Source: VXOI01 sp965197575 (GTDB lineage: Bacteria > Chloroflexota > Dehalococcoidia > Lucifugimonadales > UBA3495). Taken from it: a stretch of 64,000 nt of DNA. Every line of letters starts with the position of its first letter. Position 1 is the first letter of the stretch. A program made the translations under genes and the position numbers. Of this stretch, positions 16,776 to 24,126 are shown in pieces. The stretch covers positions 2,294,001 through 2,358,000 of the forward strand of contig OZ240214.1 of NCBI GenBank assembly GCA_965197575.1. Direction: 5' to 3'. The notes under the pieces are model-generated. The model made no database searches, was not told where the DNA came from, and saw only the letters and a list, made by a program, of their open reading frames with translations.

Positions 16776-18227
16776 ATGGTAGACATGCTAATCAAGGGCG
16801 GGCAGGTGGTCACTCCCTCGGGCGTTGGCGCCTGGGACATCGGCATCCAGGGCGGGCAGGTCGTGGCGGTTACCCTGCCCGGCGTGCTGTCTGAAGAGGG
16901 CGCGACCGTCATCGACGCCAGCGGCAGGATCGTCGTGCCCGGCGGGGTCGAGGCCCACGCTCACGCCGCCGCCAACGTGCAGCCGGGGTCCCCGGAGACG
17001 GTGCCGGGCACACCCAACGCCGGGCCGGCCGTCCATTCCCTGGGGGCGATCTGGGGCGGCACGACCACGGTGGTCGACTTCGCCCCCGTGCCCAACGAGG
17101 GCGACCTGGCCGCCGGAATCCACGACTACATCAGCGTCTGGCAGGGCAACGCCTACACCGACTACACCACCCACTGCATCTACCGGAACGGCAACACGCC
17201 CGACTCCATCGCCCGCTATCACGAGCTGGCGGAGGCCGGGTTCCCCAGCGTCAAGATCTTCACCACCAACATCCGTCCTCCCGGCTCCGCGGGGGCCAGC
17301 CTCACCCCCGTCGGCAAGCTCGACACCGGCCCTCTGGCGGACCTGATGGAGCAGATCGGCCGTTACGGCGGTGTGCTGGCCGTCCACGGCGAAGACGACG
17401 AGCTGGTCATGTACAACTACCTGCTGGCCCGGCAGCGCGGCCTGTGGGACTGGTACAACGTCCACCTGATCCACTCCAAGACCGTTGAGGACCTGGCCTT
17501 CCGCCACGTCGTCCGCCTGGCCCAACGCACCGGGGTGGGCATGTACTTCGTCCACGTCACCGCCCAGGACGGCCTGGACGTGATTTCCGAGGCGCGGTCG
17601 CTGGGGATGCCGGTCTACGGCGAGGTGCTCACCCTGGCGTTGTCGTTTGAGGCGGAGCAATACAGGGAGAGCGACGGCATGAAGTACCACACCTATCCGT
17701 CGCTCAAGTTCGATGAAGACCGCCTGGGGTTGTGGGACGGCATCCTGCAGGGCGACCTGTCTTTCACCGCCACCGACAGCAGCTTTACAACCTACCTCGA
17801 CAAGATCGCCGGGAGGAACGTACAGGACATTCGGGGCGGCAACGTAGGAATCGAGATCCGCATGGGCGTCAACTACTCGGAGGCGGTGGTCAAGCGGGGG
17901 ATGTCGCTGGAACGGTACGTCGACGTGACCTCGGCCAACGCGGCCAAGCTGCTCGGCCTCTACCCCCGGAAGGGGGCCATCGCCGTGGGCAGCGACGCCG
18001 ACATCGCCATCATCGACCCGTCGGTGAAGAAAGCGCTCGCCATAACCGACCTGCACGTCCGCGATTACAGCCCCTGGGAGGGCTGGGACGTGGAAGGCTG
18101 GCCCACCACGGTTATCCTGCGCGGCAAGGTGATGGTGGAAGGCGGGCAGCTTTTGGGCGGCCCCAACGACGGGCGGCTGATCACCCGGAAGATCGACCAG
18201 TCGGTGCTGCAACGCCCCGCTTTCTAA
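16776..18227 (+). CDS. Dihydropyrimidinase / hydantoinase family amidohydrolase
   Basis: 483 residues, usual length. Binuclear metal site: HAH at 61-63 in GGVEAHAHAAA, the lysine to be carbamylated near 160 in PSVKIFTTN, His near 203 in VHGEDD, His near 260 in YFVHVTAQ and Asp near 333 in TATDSSF. These enzymes open cyclic diamides such as dihydropyrimidines or hydantoins. The first metal motif differs from the textbook DxHxH form by having Glu (VEAHAH), so the substrate may be unusual. Start ATG 16776 is set by AAGGAG at 16763-16768; the frame is open into the preceding PIN gene. Confidence 0.92.
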   Translation: MVDMLIKGGQVVTPSGVGAWDIGIQGGQVVAVTLPGVLSEEGATVIDASGRIVVPGGVEAHAHAAANVQPGSPETVPGTPNAGPAVHSLGAIWGGTTTVVDFAPVPNEGDLAAGIHDYISVWQGNAYTDYTTHCIYRNGNTPDSIARYHELAEAGFPSVKIFTTNIRPPGSAGASLTPVGKLDTGPLADLMEQIGRYGGVLAVHGEDDELVMYNYLLARQRGLWDWYNVHLIHSKTVEDLAFRHVVRLAQRTGVGMYFVHVTAQDGLDVISEARSLGMPVYGEVLTLALSFEAEQYRESDGMKYHTYPSLKFDEDRLGLWDGILQGDLSFTATDSSFTTYLDKIAGRNVQDIRGGNVGIEIRMGVNYSEAVVKRGMSLERYVDVTSANAAKLLGLYPRKGAIAVGSDADIAIIDPSVKKALAITDLHVRDYSPWEGWDVEGWPTTVILRGKVMVEGGQLLGGPNDGRLITRKIDQSVLQRPAF

Positions 18228-18298
18228 AGCGGCGCAAAAGTCAAAGTTTCTTAAAGGTTGTGTCCCAAAATATGGCCATCTTGTGAACGAGGTGGCCG

Positions 18299-18772
18299 AT
18301 GAAACTCAAAATCCTGGTGGTAAGCCTAGTGGCGGTGTTGCTGGGGGTTGGCATCACCAGCGCCGTGATTTTCGCCCAAAACAACGGAGAGGAGGGCGAA
18401 AACGGCGACGCCGATTCCACGTCGCCCTTTGTCGAGCGGGTGGCCGAAATCCTCGAACTGGACGCGCAGACCGTCGAGGATGCTTTTGCACAGGCCGCCC
18501 GGGAAATGCGCCAAGAGAAGATCGACCGGAAAATCGACTGGATGCTGGAAAACGGCTGGATCACCGAAGAAAAGGCCGAGGAAATGCGCGAACACTTGGC
18601 CAACGTCCTCGACGAATCGGCTGAAAGCGGACACCCCTTCTTCGGACGCATGGGGCGAAAGGGACACCACGGTTCCCGGCTCTCCGGCGGCCGCGGCCAC
18701 CACGGCAACGGCGAAGGTCACGACAGCGATGACGGGAACGGTCACGACAGCGATGACGGTGACGCCAACTGA
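18299..18772 (+). CDS. Secreted small protein with His/Asp/Gly-rich tail, upstream of a two-component system
   Basis: 157 residues. Residues 1-27 are a signal peptide (KILVVSLVAVLLGVGITSAV). Residues 45-110 are helical and charged, with VERVAEILELDAQTVEDAF and WMLENGWITEEKAEEMREHL, the helix-pair type seen in DUF2680-like and CpxP-like extracytoplasmic proteins. The C-terminal 45 residues are rich in His, Asp and Gly and look able to bind metal. The tail includes a 24-base tandem duplication (18716-18759) encoding GHDSDDGN-type units. It is followed after 13 bases by a response regulator and sensor kinase, suggesting a periplasmic accessory sensor or target. Function not proven. Confidence 0.75.
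   Translation: MKLKILVVSLVAVLLGVGITSAVIFAQNNGEEGENGDADSTSPFVERVAEILELDAQTVEDAFAQAAREMRQEKIDRKIDWMLENGWITEEKAEEMREHLANVLDESAESGHPFFGRMGRKGHHGSRLSGGRGHHGNGEGHDSDDGNGHDSDDGDAN
18716..18759 (+). repeat. 24-base tandem duplication in the His/Asp-rich tail
   Basis: GGTCACGACAGCGATGACGG occurs at 18716-18735 and again at 18740-18759, in frame, giving two GHDSDDG units in the secreted protein. Confidence 0.9.
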
Positions 18773-18785
18773 ATGATGCGGACGC

Positions 18786-19502
18786 ATGAGTCAATCCATC
18801 GTGGCTAACCCTGGTAATGGCAAGGCCGTTCTGGTTGTCGACGACGACCGCAACGTGGTCGAACTCTGCCGTCTTTACTTAGAGCGGGACGGGTATCGGG
18901 TCCTATCGGCTTACGATGGATTGCAGGGGCTGGCCTTGGCGCGAGAGGCCGCCCCTGACCTGGTTGTGCTGGACCTGATGCTCCCGCTCATGGACGGCAG
19001 GGACGTTTGCCGCACCCTGCGGGACGAGTCGCCGGTGCCCATAATCATGCTGACAGCGATGGTCGAGGAGGACGACCGGCTCTTGGGGTTGGAGATTGGA
19101 GCCGACGATTACGTGACCAAACCCTTCAGCCCCCGGGAATTGGCGGCGCGGGTGCGGGCCGTGCTCCGCCGAACCGACCGCGACCCGCTGACCGGACCGC
19201 CCGTAGTCTGCGCCGGAAACATCCGGGTCGATCTGGCCCGCCGTGCCGCGTCCATCGGCGGCGTGGCAATCAAGCTGACCCCCACCGAGTTCCGGTTGCT
19301 GGCGCTGCTGGCGGGCGAGCCCGACCGGGTATTCTCCCGCGACCAGATAATCGACCGGGTGCTGGGCTACGACTTCGAGGGCTTCGACCGCACCGTCGAC
19401 GCCCACGTTTCCGGGCTGCGGCGCAAGCTGGATGCCGTGCCCGGCGGGTCCAAACGCATCCAGACGGTCTACGGCAGCGGATACAAGCTGGGCCATGCCT
19501 AG
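18786..19502 (+). CDS. OmpR/PhoB-family response regulator
   Basis: 238 residues. The receiver domain (14-128) has the acidic pair D20-D21, the phosphoacceptor D63 in VVLDLMLP, and the conserved Lys of VTKPFSP near 112. The winged-helix DNA-binding domain occupies about 140-236, with FRLLALLAGEPDRVFSRDQI and the recognition helix region ending KRIQTVYGSGYKL. It pairs with the sensor kinase whose start overlaps its end by 8 bases. Together with the secreted gene before it, it forms a three-gene operon. Target genes are unknown; autoregulation of this operon is likely by analogy. Confidence 0.95.
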   Translation: MSQSIVANPGNGKAVLVVDDDRNVVELCRLYLERDGYRVLSAYDGLQGLALAREAAPDLVVLDLMLPLMDGRDVCRTLRDESPVPIIMLTAMVEEDDRLLGLEIGADDYVTKPFSPRELAARVRAVLRRTDRDPLTGPPVVCAGNIRVDLARRAASIGGVAIKLTPTEFRLLALLAGEPDRVFSRDQIIDRVLGYDFEGFDRTVDAHVSGLRRKLDAVPGGSKRIQTVYGSGYKLGHA

Positions 19503-20907
19503 ATGGTTCGACAGCCTCCAGTTCCGCATGATCATCGGCTTCACGGCGGTACTGGCGCTGGCGCTGGCGGGAGTGAGCGTCTACGTTGGCATGGCAGCGC
19601 AGAAAGAGGTCGAGCGCTACGAGAGTCAAATGGACTCGGTCGAGACCAACCGGGCCCAGATGGTGGTCTCGAATTACTACTCGGACCGCAAGGACTGGTC
19701 GGGACTGCAGCCGCTGGTAGAGCGGATTTGGCCCGTGTGGAACCAACGCCTGATCATTTACAACGAACACGGCAAGATCGTCGCCGACTCTCACGCAAGC
19801 TTTGTGGGGGTGAGCCAGAGGATCGTCCGGCGGGGCGGCGCACCCGCGGAGCAGACCCCCGCTTCGCCGGTGCCGGTGTTGGTGGACAACCGGCAGGTGG
19901 GCGCGCTATCCATGGACGACGACATGGACGGGGACATGAAGTCTCCGGACCTGGCCGGGCCCGCCGCAGGCAGCGTGCTCTCGGCGGTCAACCGCTCCCT
20001 CGTCTGGACCGGGATTGCCGCGGCGGTCTTGGGCACGCTGCTGATAGCGCTCTTGTCGGGGCGGGTGTTGTCTCCGGTGCAAAGCCTCGGCGCAGCGGCC
20101 CTTCGATTGGGCCGGGGCGACCTCACTCAGCGGGCGCCGGCGTCGGGGTCGGCGGAAATCAAGCAGCTCGCCGCCAGTTTCAACGCCATGGCCGCCAACC
20201 TTGAAGAGGCGGAACGTTACCGCCGCGATCTGGCGGCAGACGTAGCCCACGAACTGCGCACCCCGGTCTCCAACATTCAAGGCTACCTGGAGGCGATCAA
20301 GGACGGCCTGCTGGAGCCTAGCGGAGACACCATCGACGTCATCTACAGTCAAGTCACCCACCTCTCCCGGCTGGTCGAAGACTTGCGGCTGCTGGCCCAG
20401 GTTGAGTCGGGAGCGCTGCGACTGGACCGCTTGCCCAGCCCCGTACCGGACCTGTTGCAACGCTGCCTCGACGCGGCGCGTCCCCGGGCCGAAGCAAGCG
20501 GCGTGCGATTGAGCCTGGCAACCGTTCCAGCAACCCCCCTCGTCGAAATGGACGCCACCCGGATCGCCCAGGTAGTGGACAACCTCTTGGACAACGCTAT
20601 CACCCACACGCCGGAAAGCGGAAGCGTAAGCATCGCCGCCGCCCCGACCGGCGACGGCCGGGTCGAAGTCTCGGTGAGCGACACCGGCAACGGCATCCCG
20701 GAGGAAGACCTGCCGAGGCTATTCGACCGCTTCTACCGCGCCGACCCGTCGCGCTCCCGGAGCACGGGAGGCGCGGGCTTGGGCTTGACCATCGCCAAGC
20801 AGTTGGTAGAAGCCCACGGCGGAACAATCGAGGCCGCAAGCACCCCCGGTTCGGGCAGCACGTTCTCCTTCCGGCTGCCGGTAACTGCGCCGGAACAACA
20901 GGACTAA
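19495..20907 (+). CDS. HAMP-domain sensor histidine kinase
   Basis: 470 residues in BaeS-like order: transmembrane helix 1 (about 12-32), a periplasmic region of about 135 residues, helix 2 (170-190), HAMP (190-242), HisKA with the phosphorylated His252 in DVAHELRTP, and an HATPase domain with VVDNLLDNAITH near 360 and the glycine boxes DTGNGIPEEDL and GGAGLGLTIAK. Start ATG 19495 overlaps the regulator gene by 8 bases. The periplasmic domain would be the place to meet the His/Asp-rich secreted protein encoded two genes upstream. Confidence 0.94.
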   Translation: MPRWFDSLQFRMIIGFTAVLALALAGVSVYVGMAAQKEVERYESQMDSVETNRAQMVVSNYYSDRKDWSGLQPLVERIWPVWNQRLIIYNEHGKIVADSHASFVGVSQRIVRRGGAPAEQTPASPVPVLVDNRQVGALSMDDDMDGDMKSPDLAGPAAGSVLSAVNRSLVWTGIAAAVLGTLLIALLSGRVLSPVQSLGAAALRLGRGDLTQRAPASGSAEIKQLAASFNAMAANLEEAERYRRDLAADVAHELRTPVSNIQGYLEAIKDGLLEPSGDTIDVIYSQVTHLSRLVEDLRLLAQVESGALRLDRLPSPVPDLLQRCLDAARPRAEASGVRLSLATVPATPLVEMDATRIAQVVDNLLDNAITHTPESGSVSIAAAPTGDGRVEVSVSDTGNGIPEEDLPRLFDRFYRADPSRSRSTGGAGLGLTIAKQLVEAHGGTIEAASTPGSGSTFSFRLPVTAPEQQD

Positions 20908-20926
20908 CCCCGGCGGCTACCGGATA

Positions 20927-20975
20927 TTGATTTCCCGCTTGGGCCGAGATATTATTTCAACAATAGTTGAAATAA
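20927..20975 (+). promoter_or_regulatory. arsR promoter and ArsR operator palindrome
   Basis: TTGATT (20927-20932) and TATTAT (20950-20955) are 17 bases apart. A perfect 10-bp inverted repeat, TTATTTCAAC (20952-20961) and GTTGAAATAA (20966-20975), overlaps the -10 and likely start point. Its form, with a TTCAAC/GTTGAA core around a short AT spacer, resembles ArsR/SmtB operators, and it lies 17 bases before the arsR ATG. A bound repressor would block initiation; arsenite binding would release it. Operator identity is inferred from symmetry and position. Confidence 0.75.
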
Positions 20976-20992
20976 CTCCCCCTGCGGACTCG

Positions 20993-21391
20993 ATGAAGCA
21001 GCCTATCCCCCTAACCGTTCTGGGACCGCCCCCGCCATCGTCGGCCGGTTCGGTTTCCCTTGCCGACGACGACCGGACCGCGCGGTATCTGGCCGCTTTG
21101 GGCCAGAACCATAGGCTGCGTATCTTCCGGCTTTTGATGGAGAGCGAACTCTGCGTTTGCGAGCTGGAAGAGCAGTTGGGGCTCTCGCCGAGCCTGCTGG
21201 CCCACCATTTGAGGAAGCTCCGGCAGTCGGGGTTGATTCAGGTACGGCGCGGATTGCGGGACGCGCGATGGCTGTACTACTCCATCGACCCCGCGGCATA
21301 CGCGCTGTTGCAGGGGTTTCTGGGATTTTTTGCCCAGCGCCGGGAATTGCCGGCCAAAGCCCGGTGCGGCAGCAGTTGCAGTTGTGGCTAG
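20993..21391 (+). CDS. arsR: ArsR-family metalloid-responsive repressor
   Basis: 132 residues, winged helix. The sensor helix carries ELCVCELEEQLG with Cys54 and Cys56, the classical arsenite site of ArsR. A C-terminal cluster, Cys125, Cys129 and Cys131 (CGSSCSC), could add a ligand. The recognition helix is SLLAHHLRKLRQSGL. ATG 20993 is chosen over an upstream in-frame TTG because the promoter and operator lie upstream of it; no Shine-Dalgarno is visible. The next gene is an aquaglyceroporin. This arsR-aquaglyceroporin order recalls the rhizobial arsR-aqpS operon. Confidence 0.92.
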   Translation: MKQPIPLTVLGPPPPSSAGSVSLADDDRTARYLAALGQNHRLRIFRLLMESELCVCELEEQLGLSPSLLAHHLRKLRQSGLIQVRRGLRDARWLYYSIDPAAYALLQGFLGFFAQRRELPAKARCGSSCSCG

Positions 21392-21497
21392 AAACCCCCG
21401 CCCCACCGCCAGCGGCAGGCTCCGTCGGGCCTGGGCCGCTTCAGTAGCCCCGTCACCTCCCAAGACCGCCGGAAGCAAGGATATTGCCCCTTGGCAA

Positions 21498-22349
21498 ATG
21501 ATGGCCCGCCGCTGCCTTGCCGAGATAGTGGGCACCTGGCTCATGGTGACCATCGGCACGGGCGTGGTGGCGGCCGCGGTGGTTTCCGGCGCGCAGGTGG
21601 GACTGTGGCAGGTGGCTGTCGTTTGGGGCGGCGGGGTCACGCTGGCCATCTATGTCACCGGGGCCGTCTCCGGGGCCCACCTCAACCCCGCGGTCAGCCT
21701 GGCCTTCGCCATCTTCCGCCGCAACGAGTTCCCCTTCCGTCGGCTGGGAGTCTATTGGGCCTGCCAGGTTGCCGGCGCGGCGCTGGCCGGGCTGACCGTC
21801 TGGGCGTTCTACCGCTCGATGATCGCGCGGTTCGAGACGGCCGAAGGCATAGTGCGCGGCGCGCCGGGCAGCGAGCGGTCGGCGATGCTGTTCGGCGAGT
21901 ACTTCCCCAACCCCGGAATGTTCGGCACCGACGCGGCAGCGCAAGCCCTGATCAGTCCCGTCGGGGCCGCCGCCGTGGAGGGCTTCGGGACCGCCATTCT
22001 GGTGCTGGTCATATTCGCGCTGATCGACAGCCGCAACAGCAGCCTGGCGGTGAAGTCCCTCAGCCCGGTGTTCATCGGGGCGACGGTCGCCGTGATCATT
22101 AGTGTTTTGGCCCCGCTGACCATGGGCGGCTGGAACCCGGCACGGGACTTCGGCCCACGCATCGTCGCCTATTTCGCGGGGTGGGAATCAATAGCCATCC
22201 CCGGCCCGTCCAACGGCTTCTGGATTTACATCGTCGGCCCGCTGGTCGGCGGACCCCTTGGCGCGGCGGTCTACGAGTTCCTGCTGCGCCCGGCGCTGGG
22301 GCGCGACTCGCCGCCCGCGGAGACAGCGTCCCCGGAAGCCGCCGACTAG
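21498..22349 (+). CDS. GlpF-type aquaglyceroporin, probable metalloid channel
   Basis: 283 residues, six transmembrane helices plus two half-helices. Both NPA boxes are present: HLNPAVS and, near the C-terminus, GGWNPARDFGPR, whose Asp after NPAR is typical for glycerol facilitators rather than water channels. Arsenite passes such channels, and with arsR directly upstream the likely job is As(III) or other metalloid flow; AqpS of Sinorhizobium is the known parallel. The start is uncertain: ATG 21498 fits family N-termini, while GTG 21384, overlapping the arsR stop, would add 38 residues. Neither has a strong ribosome site. No arsC or arsB is in the window. Confidence 0.9.
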   Translation: MMARRCLAEIVGTWLMVTIGTGVVAAAVVSGAQVGLWQVAVVWGGGVTLAIYVTGAVSGAHLNPAVSLAFAIFRRNEFPFRRLGVYWACQVAGAALAGLTVWAFYRSMIARFETAEGIVRGAPGSERSAMLFGEYFPNPGMFGTDAAAQALISPVGAAAVEGFGTAILVLVIFALIDSRNSSLAVKSLSPVFIGATVAVIISVLAPLTMGGWNPARDFGPRIVAYFAGWESIAIPGPSNGFWIYIVGPLVGGPLGAAVYEFLLRPALGRDSPPAETASPEAAD

Positions 22350-22372
22350 CCAGGGAGCATCGGAGAGAGGTT

Positions 22373-23104
22373 ATGGCCACGGTAACCGAAATAGCCGAAG
22401 GGGTTTTCAGAATCAACGTTGTGATTCCGGGACGGCCGGTGACCTACAGCCTGTTCCTGATTGACGACGAAGAGGCCACGCTGGTCGAGACCGGTTTCGG
22501 GCAGCTTTTCGGCGAAATCAGGGAAGCAGTGGAAAAAGTGATGGACCCGGCCCGCATCCGCCACATCGTCACACCCCACTTCGAGGGCGACGAATGCGGC
22601 GGATTGCCCCAGTTCCTGAAGGTTGCCCCCAATGCGGTCCCCCTGTGCTCGCCCATTGGCGCTGGCTCGATTCGCGATTTCACAGGGGTTGAGCCTCGGG
22701 CCGTAGCCGACGACGAGGTGCTGCCGATAGGGGCCAGACGGCTGCGTTTTCTGATTACTCCCTACGTACACGCTTGGGACAGTCTCCTGGTCTTCGAGGA
22801 GACCCAGAAGGTGCTGTACAGTTCCGACCTTTTCATTCAGCCGGGAGACGGCCCGGCGATGACCGACCGCGACCTTTCCGACGTGATGGTCGAGTTCTAC
22901 AAACGCAGCGGCGTGATGCCGTCGATGCGGCACATCCACCAGGCGCTGAACAAAATCGGCCCTCTCCCCGTGGAGACCATCGCCTGCCACCACGGCACGG
23001 TGCTGACAGGCGACCTTTCGCCCTATTTCCAGGCCCTTTGGAGCCACGACGTTACGGGACTTCCCGACGAGATTCCTCGCTGGCCTGAACTGATGCGCGA
23101 GTAG
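22373..23104 (+). CDS. Diiron ODP-type metallo-beta-lactamase-fold protein
   Basis: 243 residues. The metal ligands match the oxygen-binding diiron protein (flavodiiron) subgroup rather than zinc hydrolases: H69, E71, D73 in PHFEGDECGG, H133 in PYVHAWDS, D152 in YSSDLF and a final His at 206/207 in ACHHGT. No flavodoxin domain is attached. It could reduce O2, NO or peroxide, or act as a redox sensor. It is the third gene of the arsR operon (24-base gap after the channel gene, GAGAGAGG before ATG 22373). The link to metalloid or oxidative stress is inferred from that position. Confidence 0.85.
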   Translation: MATVTEIAEGVFRINVVIPGRPVTYSLFLIDDEEATLVETGFGQLFGEIREAVEKVMDPARIRHIVTPHFEGDECGGLPQFLKVAPNAVPLCSPIGAGSIRDFTGVEPRAVADDEVLPIGARRLRFLITPYVHAWDSLLVFEETQKVLYSSDLFIQPGDGPAMTDRDLSDVMVEFYKRSGVMPSMRHIHQALNKIGPLPVETIACHHGTVLTGDLSPYFQALWSHDVTGLPDEIPRWPELMRE

Positions 23105-23115
23105 CTGAGGACCGA

Positions 23116-23883
23116 CTAGCTGATGCCCTCTTGGGACAGCGACACGTCCACAGCCGCCAATCCCTCGATGGCCAGCCCGTACCCCAGCATGTCCTGCATC
23201 TGCCTCTTGAGTTGCAGGGTGAGCGCGACCCGGCTGTAGCGCAGGGTCAGCGGCGGACGCTCCGCCAGTTGCCGGGCAAGTTCCCAAGCCCTGGGCAGCA
23301 ATTCCTCACGGGGAAGCACCTCGGCGACCACTCCCAAGTCCAGCGCCTCCCGGGCCGACAGGGTCTGGCCGGTCAGCAGGAAATAACGGCCCCGGTTCTG
23401 GCCCAGCAGCAGGGGCCAGACCACGTGGACGCCGTCGCCGGGCACCACGCCGCGCGGGAAGTGGGGCGCGTCCTGGAACGTGGCGGTCTCCGACGCCAGG
23501 ACGATGTCGGACATCACCGGGATTTCCGCGTGAATGGTCGCCGGGCCGTTGACCGCGCCGATCACCGGCACCTCAATCTCCAGCAGGTTGATCAACAGCC
23601 GTTTCCCTTCCCAGTAGGTCTTGTCCCAGTCCTTGGGCATTCGCCGGGTGGGACGGTTCGGCTCGAAGTTGGCGCAGTAGTCGTCGCCGGTCCCGGTGAG
23701 AATGACGACCTTGTTGTCCGGGTCTGCGCCGATGTCGGCAAAGGCGTAACCCAGCTCCCGGTGGGCGGCCTCGCCCCACAACAGGCTCCCGTCGCCGGAG
23801 TGGAACGTTACCTGCAAAATCCCGTCCTCCCGTTGCACGCTAACCGTCTCGTACTTGTTGGCATAGTCCGCGAGTACCGTCAT
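23116..23883 (-). CDS. Enoyl-CoA hydratase/isomerase family protein
   Basis: 255 residues, crotonase fold with GTGDDYCANFEPN and NGPATIHAEIPVMSDI oxyanion segments. The second catalytic Glu of hydratases is absent: the usual PExxLG segment reads APHFPRGVVPG. Hydratase activity is therefore doubtful, and an isomerase, hydrolase or decarboxylase role is open. ATG 23883 follows GGGAGG. It is convergent with the arsR operon and divergent from the EF-G gene. No operon partner. Confidence 0.88.
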   Translation of the reverse strand: MTVLADYANKYETVSVQREDGILQVTFHSGDGSLLWGEAAHRELGYAFADIGADPDNKVVILTGTGDDYCANFEPNRPTRRMPKDWDKTYWEGKRLLINLLEIEVPVIGAVNGPATIHAEIPVMSDIVLASETATFQDAPHFPRGVVPGDGVHVVWPLLLGQNRGRYFLLTGQTLSAREALDLGVVAEVLPREELLPRAWELARQLAERPPLTLRYSRVALTLQLKRQMQDMLGYGLAIEGLAAVDVSLSQEGIS

Positions 23884-24126
23884 GACTTTCCTCCCGTGGT
23901 CTCAATTTTGGTGCTGCCGGGGGCCATACCGGCCCATGCCCCTAACTTACCACACCCCGCCTTCGGGCAAGGCTGGCGTAACTCTTGTTGCGCCGCGACG
24001 CCGCAAACCGATAAAATGACTGAAACCCGCCCCATCCGGCGGTATCTTATCGCTATGGGCGCGGGCCGCAGACATCGACTCTCCGGCTCCGCCCAGAGAC
24101 TTATAAGAAAGGGAGCGACGCCCTGT

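Noticed and set aside
23131..24126. In-frame upstream extension of the EF-G gene (330 residues)
   Set aside because: It is the antisense shadow of the enoyl-CoA hydratase gene plus intergenic DNA; the EF-G fold starts at ATG 24127 with its own ribosome site.
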